Shown: positions 1 through 7,463, numbered from the stretch's first letter. The stretch: 51,176 nt of DNA from Labilithrix sp. (GCA_028287065.1 JAQBQJ010000107.1:1-51176); one strand, 5' to 3'. Numbers and translations are program-made. Notes: generated by a model not told the origin, from the sequence alone.

Positions 1-1019
1 AGCGCGATCGCGATCATCGGCGCGCGTCGCGACTGGAACCAGCGATCGCTGATCCATCCCGATGCGAGCGCGCCCACGGCACCCGCGAGCGGGAACACGG
101 CGACCTTGAGCGCCGCGAGCAGCACGCCCGAGGCATGCAGCTTCTTGAGGTGGCCCGGCGCCCAGTCGAGGAAGCCGTAGCGGACGATGTCGAGCCCGAA
201 CAGCGCGAGCGCGAGCACCCAGATGCGCCCATTCGTGAACGTGAGCCAGAGCGTCTCGCGCAGCGGCGCACGCACCACGTCGCCGGCGGCGTCCCGCGGG
301 ACCGCGGCGACCGCAGGCGCCTCGCCTTCTGCCGGTCGCTCCTTCATGCGGAAGAACGCGTGCACCGCGGCCATGCCGAGCACGATCGCGGGGACGACGA
401 ACGCCGCGCGCCAGTCGTTCGAGAACGCCGTGACGAGCGCGCCCGACGCGACGATCGTGATCGCGGAGCCGAGCTGGTAGCTCGTACCGACGATGCCCAT
501 CATGCGTCCGCGCTGCGTGGGCGTGAACCAGTTGGCCATGACCTTCACGGTCGGAGGCCAGCCGCCGGCCTGGAAATAGCCGTTCGTGAACCAGAGCACG
601 AGCAAGAGCGCGGCGATCGGACCGAGCGTCGCCTGCGGAGCGACGACGTGCACGACGCTCGTGACGCCGCTCGCGAATCCGGGCAGCACGGGCCCGAGCA
701 GGCTCGCGATCGGAGAGGCCATCGCGAAGAGGAGACAGGCGGTGACCGAGCCGATCATGCCGACGAGCAAGATGCGCTTCGGCCCGTAGCGCTCGGCGAG
801 CTGCCCGTTCACGAGCTGGCCGAAGGCGTAGCCCACCTTGAGGGCGCCGAGCACGAAGCCCATCTCGAGGGGATCGATCGAGAAGCTGCGCTCGATCTCG
901 ACGCGCGCCGGACCGATGTTCACGCGGCACACGTAGAACGCGCCGTACGTGATCCAGACCACGAACAGCGTCCGCCACTGCGCCTTCGACAGGTCGAGCG
1001 AGCGCTTCACCGGCGACAT
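1..1019 (-). CDS. MFS transporter, organophosphate:Pi antiporter (GlpT/UhpT)-like, partial
   Basis: Inner-membrane carrier of the major facilitator superfamily. I read it on the complementary strand from an ATG at 1019; it runs off the window start, so the C-terminus is missing (about 339 residues present). The N-terminus carries a TM1 segment with Y-G-A-F-Y-V-C-R, followed by G-x3-G-Y-A-F-G-Q-L-V-N-G-Q-L-A-E-R-Y-G-P-K-R, the MFS loop 2-3 signature in the form found in OPA-family transporters. A later Q-A-G-G-W-P-P-T-V-K-V-M-A-N-W-F resembles the GlpT helix-4/5 region. Substrate is not determined; glycerol-3-phosphate or another phosphorylated compound is the family expectation. A TAGGCT hexamer lies 9 nt before the ATG. 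Confidence 0.8.
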   Translation of the reverse strand, partial: MSPVKRSLDLSKAQWRTLFVVWITYGAFYVCRVNIGPARVEIERSFSIDPLEMGFVLGALKVGYAFGQLVNGQLAERYGPKRILLVGMIGSVTACLLFAMASPIASLLGPVLPGFASGVTSVVHVVAPQATLGPIAALLLVLWFTNGYFQAGGWPPTVKVMANWFTPTQRGRMMGIVGTSYQLGSAITIVASGALVTAFSNDWRAAFVVPAIVLGMAAVHAFFRMKERPAEGEAPAVAAVPRDAAGDVVRAPLRETLWLTFTNGRIWVLALALFGLDIVRYGFLDWAPGHLKKLHASGVLLAALKVAVFPLAGAVGALASGWISDRWFQSRRAPMIAIA

Positions 1020-1028
1020 CGTCCGCCC

Positions 1029-1034
1029 AGCCTA
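1029..1034 (-). promoter_or_regulatory. -10-like TAGGCT, leaderless arrangement
   Basis: TAGGCT on the minus strand with a 9-nt spacer to the ATG of the OPA-type transporter; no Shine-Dalgarno sequence lies between them. Confidence 0.4.
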
Positions 1035-1078
1035 CCCGAAGCTTGGCCGCCTGCGGTTGGCGGTGCGATGACAAGGGT

Positions 1079-1633
1079 GTGAGCTTTGCGAGCATCCCGC
1101 CGGAAGCGCTTGCGCTCGTGGCGGCACTGGCCCTCGCGGTCGCGTTCGTGCAGGCGCTCTTTCTGGCGGGCCGGCGCTGGGCGAGGCGGCGCCGGATGGC
1201 TATCCGCATGGAGCGAGCGCAAGACGGCGAGGAGCGCGCGGCGCGGCTCCTCGAAGAGCATGGCTTCGTGGTGAGCGGCGCGCAGGCGGTGGTCGAGCAT
1301 GCTGTGCGCATCGACGACCGCGTCGTCGTGGTGGCGCTCAGGGCAGACTATCTCGCGGAAAAGAACGGCGCTCGCTACGTCGTCGAGGTGAAGACGGGCG
1401 CGCTCGCACCGAAGATCGAGACGAGCGCCACGCGCCGCCAGATGCTCGAGTATCGCATCGCGTTCGACGTCGACGGCGTCGTGCTCGTGGACGCCGAGTC
1501 GGGGCGCGTTCACCAGGTGACGTTCCCGGCGCTGGAGCGGCTCGCGCGTCCGACGTCGAGCGGCTGGCGCTTCGTGGCGGTCGCGATCGCCGCGGCGGCG
1601 GCTGTCGTGGTGCTCGCCTTCTTCCGGAACTAA
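1079..1633 (+). CDS. PD-(D/E)XK-like protein flanked by two membrane helices
   Basis: 184 residues from GTG 1079; a TTG 36 nt upstream is possible but would add a Cys-rich stretch unlike a signal or anchor. An Ala/Leu/Val helix (about residues 6-30) is followed by an Arg-rich turn, a soluble core, and a second hydrophobic helix at the extreme C-terminus. The core has R-A-D-Y-L followed by Y-V-V-E-V-K-T-G and then R-R-Q-M-L-E-Y, the order D...ExK...Q/Y typical of restriction-endonuclease-fold nucleases. The likely topology is a cytoplasmic nuclease-like domain held at the membrane. Function and substrate are unknown. The stop codon TAA lies inside a 16-bp repeat (CCGGAACTAAGGACGG), so the last residues R-N are repeat-encoded. 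Confidence 0.65.
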   Translation: MSFASIPPEALALVAALALAVAFVQALFLAGRRWARRRRMAIRMERAQDGEERAARLLEEHGFVVSGAQAVVEHAVRIDDRVVVVALRADYLAEKNGARYVVEVKTGALAPKIETSATRRQMLEYRIAFDVDGVVLVDAESGRVHQVTFPALERLARPTSSGWRFVAVAIAAAAAVVVLAFFRN

Positions 1634-1658
1634 GGACGGTCTCCGGAACCAAGGACGG
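1624..1658 (+). repeat. Two copies of the 16-bp CCGGAACTAAGGACGG repeat
   Basis: Copy 1 at 1624-1639 is exact and contributes the TAA stop of the PD-(D/E)XK-like gene. Copy 2 at 1643-1658 has C for T and so lacks the TAA. It lies between the convergent ends of two genes. The same unit occurs near 19.55 kb and 32.87 kb. Confidence 0.85.
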
Positions 1659-1662
1659 GAGG

Positions 1663-2346
1663 TCAGAGGTCGTCGTCGTCGAAGGGGCGGCGGGCGTCGC
1701 GGATGGCTTTTTCGCTCTTCTTCAGCTCCTTCGCGAAGAGCGGGGAGCGCGCGAGGACCTCGTCGAGCTTCGCGTCGGCCTCGGGTGGGACGTGCGCGCG
1801 CGCGTTCCAGGAGTCCTCGAACATCATCTCGGTGGCGGCGACGGCGAGGGAAGGGAAGGCGCCGTCGGGGACCTCGCCCGTGCCGACGATCAAGAGGCGC
1901 GTCCAGAGCGCCTTCATGGCGTGCGTGAAGAGGCTCTCGAACGGCTTGCCCTGTAGGCCGACCTCGGCGCGGAGCTCCTTCGTCGATCGTGGCGAGACCT
2001 CGCGAAGGCGCTCGAGGATCTCGTTCGCCTCGTGCGGCAGCCCGGCAAAGAGATCGCCCGCGCGGGTGAGGCGACCGAGGAGCGCGTGGAAGACGGGCAG
2101 CGAGAAGAACGTGGCGCGTCCGCGGAACCACTTGGCGTAAGCGACGTCGCTCGAGCGGGCGAGCCGCTCGCGCAGATGCCAGACCTCGGCGACGCGCGGA
2201 TCGGCATCCGCGTCCCAGGACCAATTCATCTTGCGCTTCGGGTATGCGGCGCTCCAGAGCGACGCGGGCTCGGGCTTGTTGTCGATGGGATAGACGAGAC
2301 AGATCCCGAGACGGTCGATGATCGAGACGGCGCGATCGATCTTCAC
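1663..2346 (-). CDS. AlkZ-related winged-helix protein
   Basis: 227 residues from GTG 2346. An open frame continues upstream to another GTG at 2409, but homologues of this type begin near the I-D-R-A-V...I-D-R-L-G sequence, and a CATAGT -10-like element sits 6 nt before 2346. Conserved-looking segments are the early V-Y-P-I-D-N-K-P-E-P-A-S-L-W, the W-x-W-D-A-D-x-D-x-R-V-A-E-V-W-H-L-R-E block, and Y-A-K-W-F-R-G-R-A-T-F-F-S. These match proteins annotated as AlkZ-related, distant relatives of the AlkZ/YcaQ DNA glycosylases with tandem winged helices. The catalytic Q-x-Q motif of true AlkZ is not apparent, so glycosylase activity should not be assumed. The end is Asp-rich. Confidence 0.6.
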   Translation of the reverse strand: MKIDRAVSIIDRLGICLVYPIDNKPEPASLWSAAYPKRKMNWSWDADADPRVAEVWHLRERLARSSDVAYAKWFRGRATFFSLPVFHALLGRLTRAGDLFAGLPHEANEILERLREVSPRSTKELRAEVGLQGKPFESLFTHAMKALWTRLLIVGTGEVPDGAFPSLAVAATEMMFEDSWNARAHVPPEADAKLDEVLARSPLFAKELKKSEKAIRDARRPFDDDDL

Positions 2347-2352
2347 GGTCGC

Positions 2353-2358
2353 ACTATG
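2353..2358 (-). promoter_or_regulatory. -10-like CATAGT before AlkZ-related gene
   Basis: CATAGT on the minus strand, 6 nt before GTG 2346. The first base deviates from the TAnnnT form seen elsewhere, so it is a weaker candidate. Confidence 0.25.
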
Positions 2359-2418
2359 GCAAACGGCTTGGAGGCCCGCGAGCTCATCCCTAGGGGCAAA
2401 ACGAACCACGTCCCCTGA

Positions 2419-2488
2419 CCCCGGTTCGTTTTAGGAACCGGGGTTCGAAAACGAACCGGGGTTCGAAAACGAACCGGGGTTCGAAAAC
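2419..2488. repeat. 18-bp palindromic tandem repeat (x3) with an inverted copy
   Basis: Three exact head-to-tail copies of GAACCGGGGTTCGAAAAC at 2435-2452, 2453-2470 and 2471-2488. The core GAACCGGGGTTC is an interrupted palindrome. An inverted partial copy CCCCGGTTCGTTTT lies at 2419-2432, and a weaker relative (AAAACGAACC) near 2399-2408. The array sits between the stop of the 88-residue gene (2496) and the AlkZ-related gene upstream end, both on the minus strand. It could fold into several alternative hairpins or bind a dimeric protein; role unknown. Confidence 0.85.
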
Positions 2489-2495
2489 GACGTGG

Positions 2496-2762
2496 CTACT
2501 CGACGCTCCACAGCTCCGTGCCCGGCGGGACGTCGTCCGGCGTCACGCCGTGGAGGCGGTACATCGCGTACGGCGGGAGGGGGCCGCGCATGTGCGCGAC
2601 GTCGACCTCCGCGGAGACGTCGCGCGTCGTGCCGTCGGCGAAGCGGAGCTGCACCGGAAACTTTCCCTTCGGCGGGGCCGCCGCCGTGAAACGCGGCATG
2701 AGCACGACGCCCGGGCCCTTCGCCACGAAGGCATCCTCGATCACAAGGAGACGCGTCGCCAT
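2496..2762 (-). CDS. Small conserved-type hypothetical protein (88 aa)
   Basis: 88 residues from ATG 2762, only 8 nt after the stop of the upstream methyltransferase-like gene, so probably co-transcribed. The frame is open further upstream, but that extension would lie over the end of the neighbouring gene and is unlikely. The protein is beta-rich in appearance, with A-K-G-P-G-V-V-L-M-P-R-F near the start and G-K-F-P-V-Q-L-R-F-A-D-G in the middle. This is vaguely like an EF-Tu-type beta-barrel domain, but that is only an impression. No signal peptide, membrane helix or catalytic motif is visible. Confidence 0.6.
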   Translation of the reverse strand: MATRLLVIEDAFVAKGPGVVLMPRFTAAAPPKGKFPVQLRFADGTTRDVSAEVDVAHMRGPLPPYAMYRLHGVTPDDVPPGTELWSVE

Positions 2763-2770
2763 GCTCGCAC

Positions 2771-3496
2771 CTACTTCTTCGTCTTCTTCAGCGGCGTCTT
2801 CCACAGATACACGTAGTGCTCGCGGTTCTTCGGCTCGCGATGGTCGCGCGCGATGACCGTCCACGTCTTCTCGGGGTCGACGCCCTCCATGTCGAAGTCG
2901 TGCGAGACGATGCGCGAGCCCGGCTTGAGCTTCTCGAGCTGCGGGATCAGGCGCACGTTCAGCTCAGGCAGGAGGTACAGCGTGACGACGGTCGCCTTCG
3001 AGAGATCGACGTCGAAGATGTCCTTGTGCTCGATCGTGACGAGGTGCTCGACGCCGTTGCTCTTCACGTTCGCGCGCGATTCGGCGACGCGCTTCGGATC
3101 GATGTCGAACCCTACGGCGTGGATGCCGAACTTCTTCGCCGCGTTGATCACGATGCGACCGTCGCCGCAGCCGAGATCGTAGAGGACGTCGTCTTTGCCG
3201 ATCTTCGCGACCTCGAGCAGTTTGTCGACGACGTTCTGCGGCGTCGGTACGTACTCGATGTCGGGAACGCGATCCGCGAGGTCGTCGGCGGGCTTGGCAT
3301 CGGTCGCGGCCGGGGCGGCGGACGTGGTCGTGGGCGGCGCCTTCGCCGCGGCGGGAGCGGAGGCCGCCGGCGGGTCGACCGGCATCGCGTTCGGCTTCGG
3401 TGTCGCGGGCGGCGGCTCGTTCGCGGGCGAGCACGACACGGTCAGCGCGAAGCAGGCGACGGCGAGCAGCGAGGAAGAGCGAGCAAGATCGATCAT
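2771..3496 (-). CDS. Lipoprotein with class I SAM-dependent methyltransferase fold
   Basis: 241 residues. The N-terminus is a lipoprotein signal (hydrophobic core ending in L-T-V-S-C, Cys 22), followed by a Pro/Ala/Thr-rich linker to about residue 75. The rest is a class I methyltransferase: Y-V-P-T-P-x-x-V-V-D-x-L-L, then motif I D-L-G-C-G-D-G-R-I-V-I near residue 108, and an acidic strand end G-F-D-I-D. The family normally acts in the cytoplasm because SAM is there; export would place the enzyme away from its cofactor. Substrate unknown. The ATG is preceded by GGAGG with a 5-nt spacer, and TAAGGT lies further upstream, so unlike many neighbours this gene appears to have a leader. It heads a probable two-gene unit with the 88-residue gene. 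Confidence 0.8.
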   Translation of the reverse strand: MIDLARSSSLLAVACFALTVSCSPANEPPPATPKPNAMPVDPPAASAPAAAKAPPTTTSAAPAATDAKPADDLADRVPDIEYVPTPQNVVDKLLEVAKIGKDDVLYDLGCGDGRIVINAAKKFGIHAVGFDIDPKRVAESRANVKSNGVEHLVTIEHKDIFDVDLSKATVVTLYLLPELNVRLIPQLEKLKPGSRIVSHDFDMEGVDPEKTWTVIARDHREPKNREHYVYLWKTPLKKTKK

Positions 3497-3543
3497 GGGC
3501 GCCTCCGAGAGACGCGCACCTTACCAGATCGCTCGGGGACCTC

Positions 3544-3549
3544 TAGAAT
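3544..3549 (+). promoter_or_regulatory. -10-like TAGAAT, leaderless arrangement
   Basis: TAGAAT with a 9-nt spacer to the ATG at 3559. TTACCA lies 17 nt upstream as a possible -35, giving a good sigma-70-type spacing. Confidence 0.5.
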
Positions 3550-3558
3550 CGCCCGTCG

Positions 3559-4959
3559 ATGCGGCCCGTGACGTTCGCGACGTTGGCGCTCATCGTGCTG
3601 CTTGCCGCATGCGGAGCGAAGGGCGGCGGGGAAGCGGCGCGGCCGCCGCCACCGCCGGTCGCGGATACGTGCGCGACGCGGATCCCACCGCGCGACGACG
3701 CGAGCAGCGACGGAGGCGCGAACGAGAACGCCACGAGCACGAGCACGAGCGCGATACCCCGATCGCTGTTCGTCGTGCACGCCGAGGTGCCGCTCGCAGG
3801 GATCGCGAAGGCGCTCGAAGGGAAGGTGCCGCTGCGCGTCGCCGAGGAGCGCGATCACGATCTCGGACGGGCCGGCCACCTCGAGTACACCGTCGACCGC
3901 GGGCGGTTCACGGTGCGCGTCGAGGTCGACACGCTCGTCGTCGAGTCCGTGCTGCAAGGCCGCGCGCAGGCCTGCGCGAAGGGCCGTTGCTACGCCGGGT
4001 GCGCGCCCGAGGCTCGCGTCACCGCCAAGGTGCCGCTTCATCTCGGTGCAGACTACAAGCTTCGTACGTCCGAGGTCCGCGTCGACGTGACCAAGCCCTG
4101 CGAGGTCCGCGCGCTCGGCGGGCTTCTCACGATCGACGTGACCCCCGTGCTCCGCGGCGCGCTCGCGCAGCAGTCGCGGAACGTGCAGGCGTCGATCGAT
4201 CGCGAGCTCCCGGACCTGCGCCCGGAGGTGGCGCGCCTCTGGACCGAGCTCGGCAAGACGCGCGAGCTGCCGCTCGGGATGTGCGTCGTTCTCGCGCCCG
4301 AGGAGATCACGCAGGGCCCGGCCACGGGGAACCCCGTCAACGCACGGCTGCAGTTCGGGCTGTTCGCGCGGCCGGAGGTGCGGGTGAAGTGCGGTTCGAG
4401 CACGAGTCCGAGCACGAGAGCACTGCCCGCGTTGCGCGACGATCCCGCGTTGCCGAGGGTAGGCGACGTTCATCTCGCGATTGTCCTGCCCGACGACGCG
4501 CCCGCGCGCGCGCTCGAGCGCGACGTGATCATCGACTTCGGAGGGCGGCGGTCGCGCATCGCGAAGGCCTCCGGCGCCGTGTCGGCGCTCACGCTCGATC
4601 TCGCCGGGGAGGTCTGCGGCGACGTTCGCGTCAGCGCGAGCGGCGTCGCCTGGAACGATCCGCAGTCGCTCCGCCTCACCGGAACCGCGCCGCTCGCGCT
4701 CGAGTCCGATCGGCTCGCGAGCGCCGGGCTCGATGCCGCTCGTATCGGCCCCGCCATCGAGCATGCGCCGATCGCGCTCCCGATCGCACTGACCGCATTG
4801 CCGTCGACGCTCCCCGAGCTCGCGCGCGCGATGTCCGACGATCACGTCAGCATCGCCGTGACCGTCGACAGCGCGCAGCCGGAGTCCGCGTCACTGCGCG
4901 GGGCCGAGCCCGTCGCCGTCGCGCTCCTGCGAGGTGCGGTCACGCTCGTCGCGAAGTAG
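3559..4959 (+). CDS. DUF4403-like lipoprotein
   Basis: 466 residues. The lipoprotein signal ends L-L-A-A-C (Cys 18), followed by a Pro-rich and then Thr/Ser repeat linker (three ACGAGC hexamers at 3733-3750 encode Thr-Ser pairs). The mature part begins with alternating-hydrophobic strands, V-V-H-A-E-V-P-L-A-G-I-A-K-A-L-E-G-K-V-P, as in DUF4403 proteins, which are predicted lipid-binding (BPI-like) envelope proteins. Internal Cys pairs such as C-A-K-G-R-C-Y-A-G-C suggest disulfides outside the cytoplasm. The family assignment comes from the strand pattern and layout, without a search. It is divergent from the methyltransferase-like lipoprotein gene. Confidence 0.6.
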   Translation: MRPVTFATLALIVLLAACGAKGGGEAARPPPPPVADTCATRIPPRDDASSDGGANENATSTSTSAIPRSLFVVHAEVPLAGIAKALEGKVPLRVAEERDHDLGRAGHLEYTVDRGRFTVRVEVDTLVVESVLQGRAQACAKGRCYAGCAPEARVTAKVPLHLGADYKLRTSEVRVDVTKPCEVRALGGLLTIDVTPVLRGALAQQSRNVQASIDRELPDLRPEVARLWTELGKTRELPLGMCVVLAPEEITQGPATGNPVNARLQFGLFARPEVRVKCGSSTSPSTRALPALRDDPALPRVGDVHLAIVLPDDAPARALERDVIIDFGGRRSRIAKASGAVSALTLDLAGEVCGDVRVSASGVAWNDPQSLRLTGTAPLALESDRLASAGLDAARIGPAIEHAPIALPIALTALPSTLPELARAMSDDHVSIAVTVDSAQPESASLRGAEPVAVALLRGAVTLVAK

Positions 4960-4962
4960 GAT
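4957..4962 (+). promoter_or_regulatory. -10-like TAGGAT overlapping upstream stop codon
   Basis: TAGGAT with a 6-nt spacer to GTG 4969. Its first three bases are also the TAG stop of the preceding gene, which makes it less informative than other cases. Confidence 0.25.
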
Positions 4963-4968
4963 TCCCTC

Positions 4969-5697
4969 GTGTACCACCCCGACGGCCCCACGTTCCTCGA
5001 GCTGATGCGCCAAGCGCTCGCGTCCACCGAGCGCGGCTACGATCTCATCGCGCCGAAGTTCGACCGCACGCCGTTCCGCACGCCGGACGTCGTGCTCGAG
5101 GCGATGATGCGCGCGATCGCGGAGGAGACGCCCGCCGCTCGCCCCGTTCGCGCCGCCCTCGACGTGTGCTGCGGGACCGGCGCCGCCATGACCCATTTGC
5201 GTGCGCTCTGCACCGAGCGCGTCGCGGGGCTGGATTTCAGCCACGGGATGCTCGACGAAGCGCGCCGTCGCGTCGCCGCTGCGCCAGGCAGCGCGGCCGT
5301 CGAGCTCGTCCACGGCGACGCGCTCGCGCTTCCGTTCGACGGCGAGTTCGACGTCGTCACCTCGGTCGGAGCGTTCGGTCACATCCTCCCCGAAGACGAG
5401 GACCGGTTCGTCTCCGGCATCGCGCGCGCCCTGCGGCCGGGCGGACGCTTCGTCTTCGCCACCGCCGAGATGCCGCCGGTCACGAGCGCGTCGTGGTGGA
5501 TCTCGCGCAGCTTCAACGCGGTGATGCGCGTGCGCAACGCGCTCCTCAGCCCGCAGTTCATCATGTACTACCTCACGTTCCTCTGGCCGGACGTCCGCAT
5601 GCGCCTCGAACGTCACGGCCTGCGCGTCGAGGCACGTCGTGGCCTGTGCCCGGCGCCCTTCGAACGCGCGATCATCGCGATCGCCACGAAGGACTGA
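4969..5697 (+). CDS. Class I SAM-dependent methyltransferase
   Basis: 242 residues from GTG 4969. Motif I is A-L-D-V-C-C-G-T-G-A-A around residues 63-73, followed by the second acidic strand (V-A-G-L-D-F-S-H-G-M-L-D-E-A) and motif IV-like F-D-V-V-T-S-V-G-A-F-G-H. The later R-A-L-R-P-G-G-R-F-V-F-A-T is the usual post-motif segment. It is a standard soluble small-molecule-type methyltransferase (Methyltransf_11/25 style); substrate unknown. It starts 9 nt after the DUF4403-like gene, so co-transcription is likely. Confidence 0.85.
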   Translation: MYHPDGPTFLELMRQALASTERGYDLIAPKFDRTPFRTPDVVLEAMMRAIAEETPAARPVRAALDVCCGTGAAMTHLRALCTERVAGLDFSHGMLDEARRRVAAAPGSAAVELVHGDALALPFDGEFDVVTSVGAFGHILPEDEDRFVSGIARALRPGGRFVFATAEMPPVTSASWWISRSFNAVMRVRNALLSPQFIMYYLTFLWPDVRMRLERHGLRVEARRGLCPAPFERAIIAIATKD

Positions 5698-5699
5698 GC

Positions 5700-5921
5700 T
5701 CACTTCTGACCGAGCAGCGTCTGCACGCGATCGGCGACGAGGACGAGGATCTGCGAGCACGGCTCGCACGTGCCGCCGCAGCACGTGGGCCACTGCTCTC
5801 GCGGCTGGCCGAGCAGCGGTCGCACGCAGTCGCGGTAGTAGCTCTCGAGCCCGAGCTCGTCGCTCGCCTTCTCGAGAGCGGCGTCGAGACGGGCCTTCGC
5901 GTCGTCTGCGTCCGAAGCCAT
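5700..5921 (-). CDS. Small Cys-cluster protein (73 aa)
   Basis: 73 residues, mostly charged helix, with a compact cluster P-T-C-C-G-G-T-C-E-P-C-S near residue 47. Four cysteines in that spacing could bind a metal or an Fe-S cluster, but there is no family match I can name. No signal peptide. Its stop lies 2 nt from the end of the convergent methyltransferase gene. TAAGCT stands 9 nt before the ATG, supporting it as a real expressed gene. Confidence 0.6.
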   Translation of the reverse strand: MASDADDAKARLDAALEKASDELGLESYYRDCVRPLLGQPREQWPTCCGGTCEPCSQILVLVADRVQTLLGQK

Positions 5922-5930
5922 CGCCGTACG

Positions 5931-5936
5931 AGCTTA
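5931..5936 (-). promoter_or_regulatory. -10-like TAAGCT, leaderless arrangement
   Basis: TAAGCT on the minus strand with a 9-nt spacer to the ATG of the 73-residue Cys-cluster protein. Confidence 0.4.
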
Positions 5937-5942
5937 GTGCAG

Positions 5943-7463
5943 CTACTCGTCGCTCGCGAATACCACGCGACCGAGCTTCGCTTCCTCCGCCGGGGCGTGG
6001 GCGCGTTCCTCTTCGAGCGCCTCGGCCTCGGCCTCGAGGTCGGCGAAGCGATAGCGCACCTCGCCCTCGGGGCCGACATCGACGTCACCGCCGAGATCGA
6101 CGACTCGCGCCGTGATCTCCTTCGACGTCGGATCGACGCCGGTGGCGACGCGGTACGCAACGCGCAGCGCCTCGTCCGGCACGGGCTCCTTCTTCGGCGC
6201 GCGCGTGAGCACCTCGCGCAGGATCGCGAGACGCGCGTTCTCCTGCGCGACCTTCTTCTCCTTGCGGCTCCGCGCGAGCGCCCGCAGCGCCGGCAACGCG
6301 AACAGCGCGAGCGAGAACAGGAACGGCACGAGGCCGAGCGCGATCGGCACGCCGTCGTACGGCAGCACGATCGGAGGAGCGCCGCGCGCCGGATGCGTGG
6401 TCAGCAGCGTGAACAGGTTCGAGATCGTGAGCCCGTTCGCGAGGACCCATGCGCTCGCGAGGAGGTTGAACGCGTTGAGCAGCGCAATGGCGAGGTTCGA
6501 GCCTCCGCTGTTCCCGGTGAGCGGCGGGAGCGTCGCGGGCGTCTCCCATGCGGCGCGTCGCGACGGAGCCGTCGCGCGAGCCGATGTACCCGATGTGCTC
6601 GCGGCGACCTCGGCGGTCCGCCGCAGGCCTTCGAAGCGATAGACGATGCCGCCCTGCTCGGCGACCTCGACGGTCCCTTCGTGGTCGAGCATGAGGCGCG
6701 CCATCAGCGGATCGGCTTGATCGCGAGGCAAGCCCGTGACGCGCATGACGTCGGCGAGGCCGATCCGGCCCTTCTGCACCCGGATCTCCTCGAGGATGCG
6801 CGTGCGCATGGCATGCGGATCCTCCGGCGGCAGCGTCGGCCCGAAGACGAAGCGGTTCACCTTCTCGTAGAACGGGATCTCGTTCGGATCGCGCCCGCTG
6901 ACCCGGCGCGGCCCCGCGTAGCGGTCGGCGTAGGCGCCGCCGTAGCCGTACCCGTAGCCGTAGTACAGCGGTGAGAACGGGTGGAACGTCCAGAAGAGCG
7001 CGTCGCCGATCGCGCGGAGAAGCCCGCCCATGAGCCCGGCGGAGGCGCCGACGCCGTCGTCGCGATCGGACTGCCTCGCGAACGTGAGGCCGATGATGAT
7101 CGCGACGAAGATGAGCGCGTACGCGACCATCGCGATGAGCAGCCATGCACGTACGACGAAGCGCCCGGCGGCGAACAGCGCCTTGCCGATCGCGGAGAGG
7201 ACGCGCGAGGTGGCCTCGCGCGTCTCCCACGGTTTCGTGAAGCCGTTCGGAAAGACATGGACGAGATCGCCGTCCTCCGTCACGCGCAGGTGTCCGCGAT
7301 ACTCGCTCGTCAGGAAGTGGAGGCCCGACTCGGCGTCGCGGAGCGGCAGGCCGCTCGCGACGGACGCGTCGGCGACCGTCATCGGCTTCGTAGGATCGGC
7401 GATCTTACGGCGGAGCACATCCGCGGCCGCGGGCGGCTCCATCGAGCGAGGGGCTTCGAGCAC
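5943..7463 (-). CDS. Membrane protein with three winged-helix-like modules
   Basis: 506 residues from GTG 7463. Three stretches share one pattern: a helix, a V-x-x-A-S-x-x-x-G-L-P-type turn, a helix, and a hairpin ending in V-Y-R-F or V-H-V-F. They lie near residues 26-72, 225-275 and 430-478; the second has R-I-G-L-A-D-V-M-R-V-T-G-L-P. This resembles winged-helix DNA- or protein-binding folds. Between them are a hydrophobic helix around residues 100-125, a Tyr/Gly patch (Y-Y-G-Y-G-Y-G-Y-G-G), and a second pair of membrane segments around 325-405. It thus looks like an integral membrane protein with repeated cytosolic modules. Function unknown; TAGGTT lies 6 nt before the GTG. Confidence 0.7.
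   Translation of the reverse strand: MLEAPRSMEPPAAADVLRRKIADPTKPMTVADASVASGLPLRDAESGLHFLTSEYRGHLRVTEDGDLVHVFPNGFTKPWETREATSRVLSAIGKALFAAGRFVVRAWLLIAMVAYALIFVAIIIGLTFARQSDRDDGVGASAGLMGGLLRAIGDALFWTFHPFSPLYYGYGYGYGGAYADRYAGPRRVSGRDPNEIPFYEKVNRFVFGPTLPPEDPHAMRTRILEEIRVQKGRIGLADVMRVTGLPRDQADPLMARLMLDHEGTVEVAEQGGIVYRFEGLRRTAEVAASTSGTSARATAPSRRAAWETPATLPPLTGNSGGSNLAIALLNAFNLLASAWVLANGLTISNLFTLLTTHPARGAPPIVLPYDGVPIALGLVPFLFSLALFALPALRALARSRKEKKVAQENARLAILREVLTRAPKKEPVPDEALRVAYRVATGVDPTSKEITARVVDLGGDVDVGPEGEVRYRFADLEAEAEALEEERAHAPAEEAKLGRVVFASDE

Noticed and set aside
135-1082. Long plus-strand frame rich in Arg/Glu/His opposite the transporter gene
   Set aside because: It is the antisense shadow of the OPA-type transporter, which has clean hydrophobic helices and motifs on the minus strand. 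High GC makes such shadows common throughout the window.
2419-2488. CRISPR array, suggested by regularly spaced palindromic repeats
   Set aside because: The units are contiguous with no spacers and there are no cas genes.
3195-6974. 1259-codon open frame on the plus strand
   Set aside because: It crosses four or more well-supported genes in other frames and is Arg/Ala-rich without motifs; a GC-driven artefact.
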